Origin: Ricinus communis
Taxonomy: Eukaryota > Streptophyta > Magnoliopsida > Malpighiales > Euphorbiaceae
Direction of reading: 5' to 3'
DNA length: 64,000 nt
Assembly (NCBI RefSeq): GCF_019578655.1
Contig: NC_063259.1
Coordinates: 27,639,277 to 27,703,276, forward strand
Position numbers and translations under genes: made by a program. The notes beneath the pieces are model-generated. The model did no database searches, had not been told where the DNA came from, and was given only the letters and a program-made list of their open reading frames with translations. Shown here in pieces: positions 50,901 to 64,000 of the stretch; within the stretch, counting starts at the first letter, position 1, and each line of letters opens with the position of its first letter.

Positions 50901-52725
50901 AGCTACCTTTGATAGGATCTTGTGGTGATTATACGACTATGTTTTTTCTACTTTTCTTATTTAGCATTCACAAACATGTGAGCTATCTGTATACTCTTCT
51001 CTCTGGTATGTGCTTGTGTTCCTATCAGTTGTTGGAGATATACAGATATGTGCTTCTATGCAGTCCCATCTTTGCTATTTTTGCACTCATGTCATGTCAG
51101 TAGCCAAGTGTTAAAAACATCATGGTGTTTTAGCTGGTCCAGTTAACTGCAAGTCCTGTCTTGGGGCCTTTTTTTTTTCTTTTTCCTGCTCGTCACTATT
51201 TCCTTTTCTTTTTCCAGGTCTGGATAGCTATCTGCGCTTGTGGGATATTAAGACTCGACAACTTCTTTCAGCAGTATGTTCCTGGACTTCAATGTTCTTG
51301 TAAAGTTTAAGAAATAACCTGTTTACAACATTATGTTTTCTTTCATGGTGTAAATTACCACTTAGAAATTGTTAGTAGGGTTTAGATAAAATTTAGAGAC
51401 TTAATGCTGATTTGAGTCTCTAGGTCGTGTGTTCTCTAACTTTTCAATCATTCATGCAGGTATTCTTGAAGCAGCATCTAACAAATGTTGTTTTTGATTC
51501 CAGTTTCTCGGAAAGAGGTTAGTTTTTTCTTTCTTTTCGAGTGGATTTAGAAATTATCATAGTTGTTAAATGCGCTCTTGAAGTGCTAGGTGCATGAGGC
51601 ACAAGCCCTAGCGCCTCAACCACTAAAAGGCGGGCAAATTTAATGAGGCCTGCAGCTTATTATTAAGGCACGCCTCTGAAACATTATAGTTTAAGACAGT
51701 TATTCCCTCCTTTTCTTCAATAAGATCTGCAGCATTATGTAAGTCACCTTGTGAAGATCTCATGCATGCCAAATGAGAACAAGAAAGATTATAAAAAAGA
51801 AGCCCATGTTGCTTTAGATAAGACAAACAGTCTAAATGAGGGGAATAACATCGCTTACTGAATTATTTTACATCATGCAACTATGTTTTCTATTTTCTTT
51901 CTCTCTCTCCATCGTCTTTCTTCTTTAGTCTTTTCAACTCCTTCACTCTAATTCTTCTTCACAAGTTATGGCCTAGACCTGGGATCTGGTGTGTAAAAAG
52001 TTTATCTTAATTATGTAATTATGACATTTAGTTAGTTATTAAGCATTGCCAGATAATGCTACACTTCATCTTTCATTGTAGTGGATGGGTTATTTCAGGG
52101 GTTTCCATTTATTGTAGTTGCTTTAGGTGTCTGTATATAGGGTAGGTAATTGCTCCGGCATTGGAATCAACACTGGTTTTGATTAATTGAAAGATTGATG
52201 CCATTTTTTTGTCTTCCTCTGAAAGAGTAGTAGTTTGGTCGAGGAAAAGAATGATAAATTCTATGTTACAATTACAGACTTCCACGCAGCAAACTTTTGA
52301 TCCTCATGGGTTACTTGTTAGCTTAGAATAACTTGGATGTTTGACGTCCCCAAATATAGTTGGCTCTTGGAGGTAGTGAATTTTATAGTACTTGAAATTC
52401 AATAAGAGTACAAGTGTCCCTTTTGAAATTGCTCGGCCCCAACATCATTCTTATAGTTGTTGCCTTTTTCTTCATGTTAGTACCTTCTGTGAACTTTGCA
52501 AATTTACCAGGCTGCCACTGGTCATTCTAGCCTAGCATGGCTACTGATTATGTTCATGTTGTGCAAGCAGAAGTTGAGGTGGAATCACAAAATTCTAATG
52601 TGATTCAACATGAAGATGAGATTGGATCGGTGGCTGTGAAAAGAAAGGAAAAATCTAAAGAGAAAAAGGGGGACAAAAAGAAGGCATCTAAAGGAAATGA
52701 CGGAAAGAAGAGAGTTAAAATCTAA
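47946..52725 (+). CDS. WD-repeat protein, WDR74/Nsa1-like (ribosome biogenesis)
   Basis: Nucleolar WD40 protein family needed for 60S subunit assembly. Exons: 47946-48027, 48133-48245, 48350-48379, 48462-48592, 48686-48877, 48970-49033, 49130-49237, 49705-49858, 50835-50924, 51218-51273, 51460-51517 and 52571-52725. They total 1233 nt, or 410 residues. The start is MPRTTTVETPGCPQLRALTF. Blade motifs include LLAVGRKDGVIEVMNTLNG, KSVELNLWDLEKCSRIWNAK, HQVRLYDTSALRRPVISFDF, IYIGNGSGDLASVDIRTG, IGSCGLDSYLRLWDIKTRQ and HLTNVVFDSSF. The last exon is entered at 52571 because that phase joins SFSER to EVEVES; it ends in a Lys-rich tail (KRKEKSKEKKGDKKK) typical of nucleolar proteins. Introns at 49859-50834 and 51518-52570 are about 1 kb each. 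The 93-bp intron 48593-48685 could be read through. Confidence 0.9.
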
Positions 52726-53415
52726 GGAAAAGAGCTGTTGCGTGGAGTGGATAAAGCAATGATTCCTGATTACCTGCGTATACTATCACCATTTAAAGGA
52801 ATGGGATCTCGCTGTGCTAGTAGATTGGTAAAATGACTGGAGCACACAGGCGCAGTTGTGCAGCATTTTTGAGAGGAATTGTATTTTTTTTTTATTCACA
52901 ATTTTTGTTTTAAGATAATTTTGTAGACAAAACAGTTCATGTAGACAACTATTAATGCCATGGATTAGTTCTACTTTTTAGTTTTCATCTCTGCTGCTGC
53001 TTGTTAATGGCATGTAAGTGCAGGAAGCAGGAGTAATACAGCAGTTAATTATATTCAAGCTGTCATCATAGTTTGGTTTATGGAAAAGGTTTATGGTAAA
53101 TACGATAATGAAATGACTTTTCTTGATAGCTTACAAGTGCACAGGGCTAGAGGAGTATAAACTAAATGATTAATGCATTGTAGTTATGTTATTGGATCAT
53201 AAATTCACTTATTTTGTATGCTAATGTGAGAGAACTAGTGCATACAATCATTGGTGTCAAGCTTCACTTGTACAATCAAATTCAAGTTCTTTTCAAAAGA
53301 GTTTTAACTGACAAAACTAACATCAGTTTTCTGAAAATCAAGATAAGAATCTCAGAAAAATGGGCAGCAAAAGGAGGAATATTGAATTACTGTAGTATCT
53401 TTTGGCCACATTAAG
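52726..53415. other. Spacer between convergent genes
   Basis: Contains the 3' UTRs of the WDR74-like gene (left) and of MPC1 (right). No other coding potential is supported. Confidence 0.55.
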
Positions 53416-54750
53416 TTACTCGGATGACTCTTTTTCTTTTTTCTCTGATGATAGGTACCTGTGGAAAGCAACAAAAATAAGAGATGCCGATATCAGAGAC
53501 TATATGTTTGTTTCCGTCAGTCCAAACAATGAATTTGACTGATAGAAAACAATATAGCGACAAGAAAATGCTTCAAGAATTCTATGGAAGTTTTCAGCAA
53601 TGGCTTGAGCCTAGGAAATAGTTACTTGCAGCCTAAACTCTCAGTTTTAGTTGCAACTGCAGCTACATTGGCATAGGTCAACCGTGAGATGGCCACAGTT
53701 GCAGCTAAAAAATGTAACATCAGGCTAAATTTGGTTGTTTATTATTTAAGTCAGTAACCCCAGCAATAAATTAAGAGAAGGAAATAAAAATGGAAGAAAA
53801 TGATTAACCACAAAAATTCTGAACTATAACTTAGACTAGTGACACTTAAGAACTGCCTAAACTTAGGGACTCGAAGTTTCAAAAGGCAACAACATCACAA
53901 CATCCATTATGGATCTGCAAGGACTTCATTTATTTCATGTTAATTTTCTGATACTGTATCATTGATTTAAATAAGCCTAATAAGTAAATAGGGAAATTAT
54001 TTCTCAATCATTACAAAGTGAGGCAATATTTCAGAGGGATCACCATCTAGAGGTGGTATAATGAAGGTTTTGCACTAGTTAGACTACAAATCAGGCTTTT
54101 GTATATTTTATGAGGAAGAAAGGCTACAGTACTGGAACCTTTCTCCAAAATGGGCAGAATGGTTATTTCTGTTTAAGTATCAGTGCCGATATTGTGACTG
54201 AGAACGAACAGTGTAATTTTAACACAAAAGACATGCAAAGATACTCACCCTTGAGCCCTTGCCCAACGAGAAAATTGATAGAGTTGCACAGTCTCATTCG
54301 AAGCATGACATGCTAGAAGTAGATAGTTACGAGGCTGTACCATCCATGCAAACCTCATGAACAATGCTGAATAAATACACATTGCTGCAGCACAAAGAAT
54401 GAAGGAAAGATGAGAACCAAAATCCTTAATACACATTAACTAGCAAGAAAAACAATTCATTTTCTTTCCAAACCAGAAACTTTTACCTCCTGTCATATTT
54501 CCAGAAATCATTTCCGGAGGTTTTTTCATGTCCACCAACCCCTGTTAAACTCACCAGATACAAACACAATAAGGACATAATAAAAGAAGTAGAATGTTCT
54601 GCAATCTATAGTAAAAGTGGAAAGGGATATTCAAAATATAGAGGTAGTGAGACATACAGCAGCAACAAATCCCCAATTAGCAACAGGTCCCCAGAAATGA
54701 GTTGTTTTAGGACCAACTGGACTGTTCAAGAATGCTCTGAATGAAGCCAT
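53416..54750 (-). CDS. MPC1: Mitochondrial pyruvate carrier 1
   Basis: Subunit of the heteromeric inner-membrane carrier that imports pyruvate into the mitochondrial matrix. Four coding exons on the minus strand: 54750-54658, 54541-54487, 54384-54249 and 53458-53416. They total 327 nt, or 108 residues, the normal plant length. It begins [20 protein letters not shown] and contains the family blocks [57 protein letters not shown] and RWARAQGYL, then a short charged tail ([11 protein letters not shown]). The small last exon at 53458-53416 is separated by a 790-bp intron. It was found by requiring the phase GG|G TAC after RWARAQ. An upstream leader exon probably ends at about 55490 (donor gtaacg). 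No damage is visible. Confidence 0.94.
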
Positions 54751-56557
54751 ATTGAATACCTCTGTAGTAGTTGCAAATCAAAATAGAGGTCAGGACAATC
54801 AAACCACAGGGATTACAAAAACCATCAGTTAAAACATAGAGAGAATTTAAAGTATGGTCAATTCTAGCACATCATACGAAAGCCTAAACTGCAAACCGAC
54901 AACAACCAACTTGTTCAAACCAGGTCCTTATAACTGTAAACTAAAATGAGTTTGTTTAGGAAGTCTAGAACTATAGATGTTAAAAATCAATTTAATTGAA
55001 TTCAAATTGGTCAATTCCGGTGTTTGGAAATTAAGTAATCCTAAATTCAATTCTTTGAGCTTCAAAGAATCAGGATATTTTGAAAGAAAAGAATCATGCC
55101 AAAGATGATAGATTTCGCAAGAACTAAATTTAAAGGGAATATGCACAAGATTATAACCTGAACTAATATGTCAGGTCAAATATACTAAGTTTTTCTTTTA
55201 ATTCCCTCAATTAGAGCTTAAATTAATACTTGACTTTAAATCCTTTAAACTAAATGAAAAGTTTGACCATATATTTACAACAAAAGGAAGAAAAAAAACA
55301 AGTTGAAAAATAAAATGTATAATCAATTAATCAGTGATAAAATCTCCAAAGCCTCTCTGTAACCTACGAATATGAAAATTTCATCCTCCCAAAATCTAAG
55401 ACTAAACACAAATTTATGTCTATAAGTTACTATTGTGTGCTTTATACGTATAGATGAAAGGGCAAAGAGAACTCAACGTGAAAGCGTTACCTGACCTGAG
55501 ATCGCCGGAGAAGCTGGAGAGCACGGTGGTGGATGGAATCGGAGGATGAGAGAGAAAGCGTTGCGAGGATTTGGTGTTTTTAGTACAGAGATTGGTGAAG
55601 AAAATGGTTTGGAATCGCCGATTGTGTGCGGTCGAGTTCAGAGTAGGTATCAGTTTTAGCTAATAATAATAGCGTAAAAGGCTTTGTTGCTATTACTAAT
55701 AAGGTTCAGATTAGCTCCTAAACTTATAGATGAAGATCGAATCAACCTTTTGACCTTTTAGGAGATCATTTTAGCACACAATTTCTCTTTTTTTTTTTTT
55801 TTCAGCTCAAATAACCCCTCGTCAGCAGCTGATAGAGAGAGTTATTACACTCTCTAAACATAAATAAAAACTTATTCTAATAATATTTTTAATTTTAGAT
55901 GAAATTTCAACATTCAACGCTCGTAACTTTTATAAAATATTACAATAAAAAATAAAATAAAATAATTAAAACAAAACAAATTAAAATTTTTATAATTAAA
56001 ATAAAACTAAATATAAAATTATTATCTCAAATTTTTACTATTAAATTTTGAACTGTACTCTCATCTTGTAAAACAATTGTATTTAAATACTAGGGTTTGA
56101 TTTTTAAATGCAATAGAAAACTTAATCGAGTTGAGGTTTTTGAAGTATTATTCTTTTGGAAAGAATATATGAGTAATATTATATTTCTCTGCAAATTGGA
56201 AGGTTTGTAAAATCATGAGAGAAACACAGGCGATTGTAATTTGTGGTTAGGTTAACTACAATAGAATGGACATTATATTGAATAAGAAGTAAAAATTAAC
56301 AAGAAGAATCACAGGAAAAACCTAGTTTAGTTATTGACCGACTTTAAGGTGAATGCTTAAAATCCGGCAACATTGGCTTCTTGATCGCATCTTTTCGTGG
56401 TCTTTATATGCAAGAAGAAACACGAATGCACGCACTAACTTGTTTCCATCCTCCTCAACTTCCACGCGGAAATCACGTCTTTTAATATATTATTGCTTAC
56501 AATTTTTTTAAAGGAAATGATTAAACAAAGATTGATCTATTTTTCTAGGAGGTTTTC
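54751..56557. other. MPC1 leader intron and head-to-head promoter region with the beta-glucosidase gene
   Basis: A leader exon of MPC1 likely lies at about 55490-55620, followed by a leader intron of about 0.7 kb. The part 55650-56557 is AT-rich and shared by the two divergent genes. Small frames here are not supported. Confidence 0.5.
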
Positions 56558-59634
<3,077 letters not shown>

Positions 59635-60680
59635 ACATACTGTACTTCTGGTATTACAATGCATGGACACGACGATATTGAGACATACGAACTGATGATT
59701 GCCACAGAGACATGATCTTCAAGACCCAGAACATGACTATTGCTAAAATACTAAAGATGTAGTGTGGAAGTGTATATAAGTAAGTCCAGTCATAACCGAG
59801 TTGTTCAACAACAACTTTGTGTATCATTTCTTTTTCCTAAATTCATATTCTTTTTTGGCACATCCCTCGACACAACTAAAACTGGTATTGTTATTGAAGA
59901 GCTCTATGACTGTTGCAATTAAAACACAGAGATTAGGTATTATACACATATAATTATTAAGTAATTAGATCTTCCAGCCTTGCTGCATAATTAATACAAA
60001 AAAACTAATTGTATGCAGATTTAGCTTTGTTCGATTTTGAATTGGGATCTACCCATAATATGGAATTTAGAAATCCAGTCTAGAAAATGTAAAATCTAAA
60101 GAAATTTTCTACAAGAAGAGAAATGTAAAAAAAAAAAAAAAACAGATAATTTCTTTATAATTTAAGAAAATAGAAGAATAGAAAAAGAACGTACAATTAT
60201 ATATATACATGTTATCCAATAAGTACAATAGTTTTCCTCATTTTAATTTTCTTGAAAAATAAATATTTGAATCTTAAAAAAAAAATCTTTTCCATTCAAT
60301 GTTTGGATCCTCAAAAGTACATGATAAAGATTAAGTGATATTTATCTTGTAATCATTTAATGTCTAAAATTAATTAATAATTAAGAAAATTTGGTTAGAT
60401 TAAAAGGAGGGTTATTATTTTAAGATGCAAGTGCTGGTAATGCTGCTTAGCTATTCGTTTTCTGTTAGCACATTTATCTTTAATTTTTCTTTTCTTATTC
60501 CTTTGCGTTCTATGTAAGAAACAAATTAAATTGACACAATGCTCGTGATGTCTACTTCCTCTCTTACTTCTGCAAAGAAATTTTTGTATTAATTGTCTTT
60601 CTCATTTTGTTTCAGTTAATTTTCTTCAGAATTTTGCCATTACTTTCCTAGTCTCTCTGGTTGTGCTTGCTCGTGGTTTG
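59635..60680. other. AT-rich spacer, beta-glucosidase 3' flank
   Basis: Contains the 3' UTR of the beta-glucosidase and A/T-rich sequence up to the LTR of the third copia element. No gene is supported. Confidence 0.55.
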
Positions 60681-60828
60681 TGTTGTAAGATACATACCGT
60701 ACTGTGTATAGGTATTATATAGGTATATTGTTTGATATGTATACGGTGTAGTAAGGTAGAAGTGTAGTCATATATATTTATTTTTTTGGTCTCATTGGGG
60801 GTGAGGGGAAATAGAATTCTTCTCAACA
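60681..60828 (+). repeat. 5' LTR of copia element 3 (left boundary tentative)
   Basis: It ends CTCAACA just before the primer-binding site. The TG start at 60681 is the nearest plausible one but cannot be checked against the missing 3' LTR. Confidence 0.5.
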
Positions 60829-60840
60829 TGGTATCAGAGC
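60829..60840 (+). other. Primer-binding site of copia element 3 (initiator Met tRNA type)
   Basis: TGGTATCAGAGC, the canonical plant copia primer-binding site, immediately 3' of the LTR end. Confidence 0.9.
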
Positions 60841-61016
60841 TAGGTGAGCGGCGCAACGGAAGCGTGGTAGACACTTAATCTACAGGTCAAGTGATCGATC
60901 CAAAGGAAATATAGTTTATTTCGAGGTCCAAGAAAATATTTTTTTTTCGAGACGCGTAGCTCTCTTCAAACCCTAAGTTTTTTTTTTTCCTCTTTCTTTT
61001 CTGTGATTTTGGGGAC

Positions 61017-62170
61017 ATGGCTGACGGCGGCGAAAAATCTTCTTCCAGTTATGGCATTGGCAGTGATAGGAAGATCGATGTCTTCTTCTTAGGATCCTCG
61101 GATAATCATGGTAATCTCATTACTCCGAATCAGTTGAATGGAGACAACTACGATGAATGGGCAAGGGCTGTACGCACAGCTTTGCAAGCGAAGCGCAAGT
61201 TCGGGTTCTTAGATGGCAGCATCGAAAAGCCAGTGGAACACGATGTCAAACTGGATGACTGGTATACTGTGCACTCGATACTGGTAGCTTGGCTTATGAA
61301 CACGATCGAGCCTTCGATTCGGACAACGCTTTCGTTATATGAAGATGCTCGTGAGTTGTGGGTTGCTTTAGAGAGGCGATTCTGTGTCGTTAATGGTACC
61401 CGTATTTATCAACTGAAGACGTCTCTGGCTAAGTGCAAGCAAGGCAAAACGAAATCGGTGGCTTCGTATTTTAGGCGGCTGAGTAAAATCTTTGACGAGT
61501 TGTTACTGTTTGTGGTGTTGCCTCGGTGTACGTGTAGTGGGTGCACTTATGGCTGCTGTAGGTGTCGTCTGGCCACTCAATACCAGACCATCTTGCGGGA
61601 GGATCAGCTTTAGAGATTCCTTGTTGGTTTAGATGGTGCATATGCTTCGGTGCGGTCTCAAATTTTGAATCATGATCCTCTGCCTTCTGTGGACCGTGCG
61701 TACCAAATTGTGGCTCAAGAAGAACGTCTGCGTGGTGGTCACAAGGACGATTGCGAGACGATCATGGCTTTTAGGGTTCAATCTGACCCTAGAGGTAAAC
61801 CAAAACTTACTGCTCATTCCGAAAAATTTTGTGCTAATTGCAATCGTGATGGACATGATGAAAGCACATATTTTCAAATTCATGGATTTTCGAATTGGTG
61901 GGGGGATCGCCCTTGTGGTGGCCGTGGGCTTGGTCGTGGTAGCAGAGGAGGACGTGGTGTCATGGCATGGAGAGGGTGAGGAAGCATAGCTGCCAGGGCA
62001 AACAAAGCCACTACTAGCACCTCGACACAACCGCAACAGACCCAAGGACACCCGTCTAGCACTGCAAAGAAGGCTGGGTTGTCGAACATAACTCCGGAAC
62101 AATGGCAAAAAATTCTTGATCTTCTCAATCTATCGACACCCAAGGATCGACTCTCTGGTGAGTATTCTTA
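61017..62170 (+). pseudogene. Gag of copia element 3 with in-frame stops
   Basis: It starts MADGGEKSSSSYGIGSDR. The Gag core is clear: NQLNGDNYDEWARAVRTALQ, FGFLDGSIEKP, WLMNTIEPSIR, LWVALERRFC, then SVRSQILNHDPLPSVDRAYQ. One reading frame is kept throughout, with stops at 61611-61613 (TAG) and 61977-61979 (TGA in a Gly/Arg-rich tail, probably from CGA). The zinc knuckle reads CANCNRDGHDESTY: its last Cys codon is TAT at 61869-61871, a loss of one zinc ligand. Confidence 0.88.
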
Positions 62171-64000
62171 GATTTTTGATACGGGGGCAATGCACTATGT
62201 AACAGGGAGATTAGATTGGATGATCTATGTGCGGAAAATTAGCTGCTGCCCTATAAGCTTGCCAGATGGTAGTAGTTCACAAGCTACTCATGAAGGGAGT
62301 GTGGTGTTGCCAGGGATTCTCAAAATTGACAATGTGTTGTTTGTTCCCAAATTTGATTGTAATCTAATTTCTGTTACACAATTGCTGGATCAAAAGAATT
62401 GTACTGTTCAAATAACTAACACATTGTGTGTTATACAGGACCGAACCTCGAGGCGGTTGATTGGAGTAGGTGAACGCGAAGATGGACTTTTCTTTTTTCG
62501 GGGTGTGCCTCAAGCTCGGACTCTAGCTCTTTGTTGTGGAAGCTCAATGGAGTTGTGGCACCAGTGGTTGGGACATCCGTCAGAGACTGTGCTTAAAAAG
62601 GTTCCTAATGTGAGTCTACTTAGTAGGTTGAATAAAGATGGTTGTGATGTCTGTTATCGTGCAAAACAGCCTAGAAAGAGTTTTTCAATTAGTAACAGTA
62701 GAGCTGGTAGACTTTTTGAACTCGTACATTGTGATTTGCGGGGACCATATAGAACTCCGTCCACTTATGGGGCATATTATTTTTTTACTATTGTTGATGA
62801 CTGTTCGAGAGCAGTTTGGGTTTATTTGTTGTTTAATAAATTAGAAGTTGAATTATCATTTATGAATTTTGTGGCCTTGGTAGAACGACAGTTTGATCGG
62901 AAAATCAAACGAGTTCGTAATGATAATGGAACCGAGTTTAACTGTCTGAAAAATTACTTTGTTAAGAATGGCATGATTTTTGAGACGTCATGTGTGGGTA
63001 CCCCACAACAGAATGGCCGGGTAAACATATCTTGAGTGTAGCACGCGCTTTACGTTTCCAGGGACACTTGCCGATGAAATTTTGGGGGGAATGTGTGATG
63101 GCGGCATGTCATTTAATTAATCATACGCCTTCCAGTGCATTGGATTTTAAAACTCCTTATGAATGTTTGTTTGGAAAGAAAGCTGATTTAAGTGCAATGC
63201 AAATGATGAGATGCTTGTGTTATGCTCATAACCAAAAATCGAAAAGGGAGAAATTTGAGAGTAGGAGTCGTAGATGCATCTTTCTAGGTTATCTGTTTGC
63301 TAAAAAGAGATGGTTGTTGTATGATTTAGAAAAAAAAGAGTTACTTATTTCACGTGATGTTGATTTCTATGAACATGTCTTTCCTTTGGCTGGGAGCAAT
63401 GTGGACTAGGATTCTTATACTGTAGGAAGTGATGCGAGCCTGCAATGTGATGAGCTTGATGAAGCAGTGGACTGTGAGGATAACGTGAGTATTGGTAGGG
63501 CAGTTCATGATGACCCTGCTGGCAGTAGTGCGGAGATGGGAACAGCAGGAGAGGGTGTAACGGGAGGCAACGCAGATGAGGTTAGTGTACTAGCGGATTC
63601 TGGCAATGACAGTACTGGTCTTGAGACGGTGGCGGTATGTACAAATGAATTTAGTATAGAGGCGGATATGGGAAAAGGGAAGCGAGTTAAGATTCTAAAT
63701 TCTCGCTACCAAGGTTTCGTTACACATATAATTGTGAAAAAGAAAAGTCCGTCTGAACGATCGCTCCCTTCGTCGACTACCACAGGTACTCCTTATCCTA
63801 TTTCGTATTATGTATCTTGTGAACGATTTTCAAATAATTACAAAAAAATTGTAGCAGCTATGAGTGCAGGCACACCACCTAAAACATTTAGAGAAGCAGT
63901 GAAACATGAAGGTTGGAGACAAGCTATGGCAGAGGAAATTAGAGTATTAGAAGATAAAGAAATATGGGTGCTGCAAGAGTTACCTCCTGGGAAGAAAGCT
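62163..64000 (+). pseudogene. Protease, integrase and start of RT of copia element 3, broken
   Basis: The protease motif IFDTGAMHYVTG is preceded by TAG at 62169-62171 where copia elements have Trp. The pre-integrase block follows (MELWHQWLGHPSETVLKKV, CDVCYRAKQPR), then the integrase core (LFELVHCDLRGPYRTPS, TIVDDCSRAVWVYLL, VRNDNGTEFNCL, GTPQQNGRV). Directly after GTPQQNGRV, at about 63019, a short deletion shifts the frame. The sequence resumes with LSVARALRFQGHLPMKFWGE and CIFLGYLFAKKRW in another frame, then a stop at 63407-63409 (TAG). A Ser/Gly/Asp-rich linker and the first RT motifs reach the window end. Confidence 0.88.

Larger units (their letters stand above)
60681..64000 (+). mobile_element. 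Ty1/copia LTR retrotransposon 3, decayed, 3' part outside the window
   Basis: Plus-strand element. The primer-binding site TGGTATCAGAGC at 60829-60840 is directly preceded by CTCAACA, the LTR end. The LTR start is proposed at 60681 (TGTTGTAAG), giving 148 bp, but the partner LTR is off the window, so this boundary is tentative. Gag, protease, integrase and the start of the reverse transcriptase follow in copia order until the window ends inside RT (MAEEIRVLEDKEIWVLQELP). Confidence 0.9.

Overview
The window is nuclear DNA from a dicotyledonous plant. It holds intron-rich genes with GT..AG junctions, AT-rich spacers and introns, Ty1/copia and LINE retroelements, and protein families typical of land plants (plastid FabG, GTE bromodomain factor, malate synthase with a peroxisomal signal, CDKG kinase, MPC1, family 1 beta-glucosidase). 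My best guess is a Euphorbiaceae, perhaps castor bean, because the malate synthase closely resembles what I remember of the castor enzyme. That is inference only. Exons were placed by eye from splice consensus, reading phase and family knowledge. For every complete gene model the exon lengths sum to a multiple of three, but no transcript evidence was available.

Layout. 1-2188 (-): 5' part of a plastid 3-oxoacyl-ACP reductase gene, cut by the window edge. 3188-9534 (-): GTE8/GTE10-type bromodomain plus NET factor with ten coding exons, a 5' leader intron, a GA-repeat leader and a cluster of ACGT boxes upstream. About 11172-21870: a 5'-truncated LINE remnant (-) split by two decayed Ty1/copia elements (11239-15758 and 16444-21502), both on the minus strand with both LTRs. 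23647-24558 (-): intronless plant-specific protein, probably DUF7950. 25-29 kb: AT-rich gene-poor stretch. 29110-31198 (-): malate synthase ending in SRL. 32641-35019 (+): CDKG/CDK11-type kinase with a literal PITSLRE helix. 38601-41428 (-): DUF3537 seven-helix membrane protein. 43141-46807 (-): OPCL1/4CL-like acyl-CoA ligase ending in SKL. 47946-52725 (+): WDR74/Nsa1-type WD-repeat protein. 53416-54750 (-): mitochondrial pyruvate carrier 1. 56558-59634 (+): secreted GH1 beta-glucosidase in 14 exons. 60681-64000 (+): a third Ty1/copia element running off the right edge.

How the genes relate. This is an ordinary plant gene neighbourhood, not an operon; neighbours are transcribed independently. 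Several products belong to acyl and carbon metabolism in different organelles: plastid fatty-acid synthesis (FabG), glyoxylate cycle (malate synthase), peroxisomal acyl activation (OPCL1-like) and mitochondrial pyruvate import (MPC1). I see no evidence that they are co-regulated. Three gene pairs share short head-to-head spacers: malate synthase/CDKG, OPCL1-like/WDR74-like and MPC1/beta-glucosidase.

I found no clearly new multi-gene system. The points most worth a second look are the LINE whose reading frame can be followed across two nested insertions, the DUF3537 membrane protein, the ACGT-box clusters, two GC-AG introns, an exitron-like intron in the WDR74-like gene, and recurrent transition-type decay (including a parallel Cys-to-Tyr change in two Gag zinc knuckles) in the copia elements.
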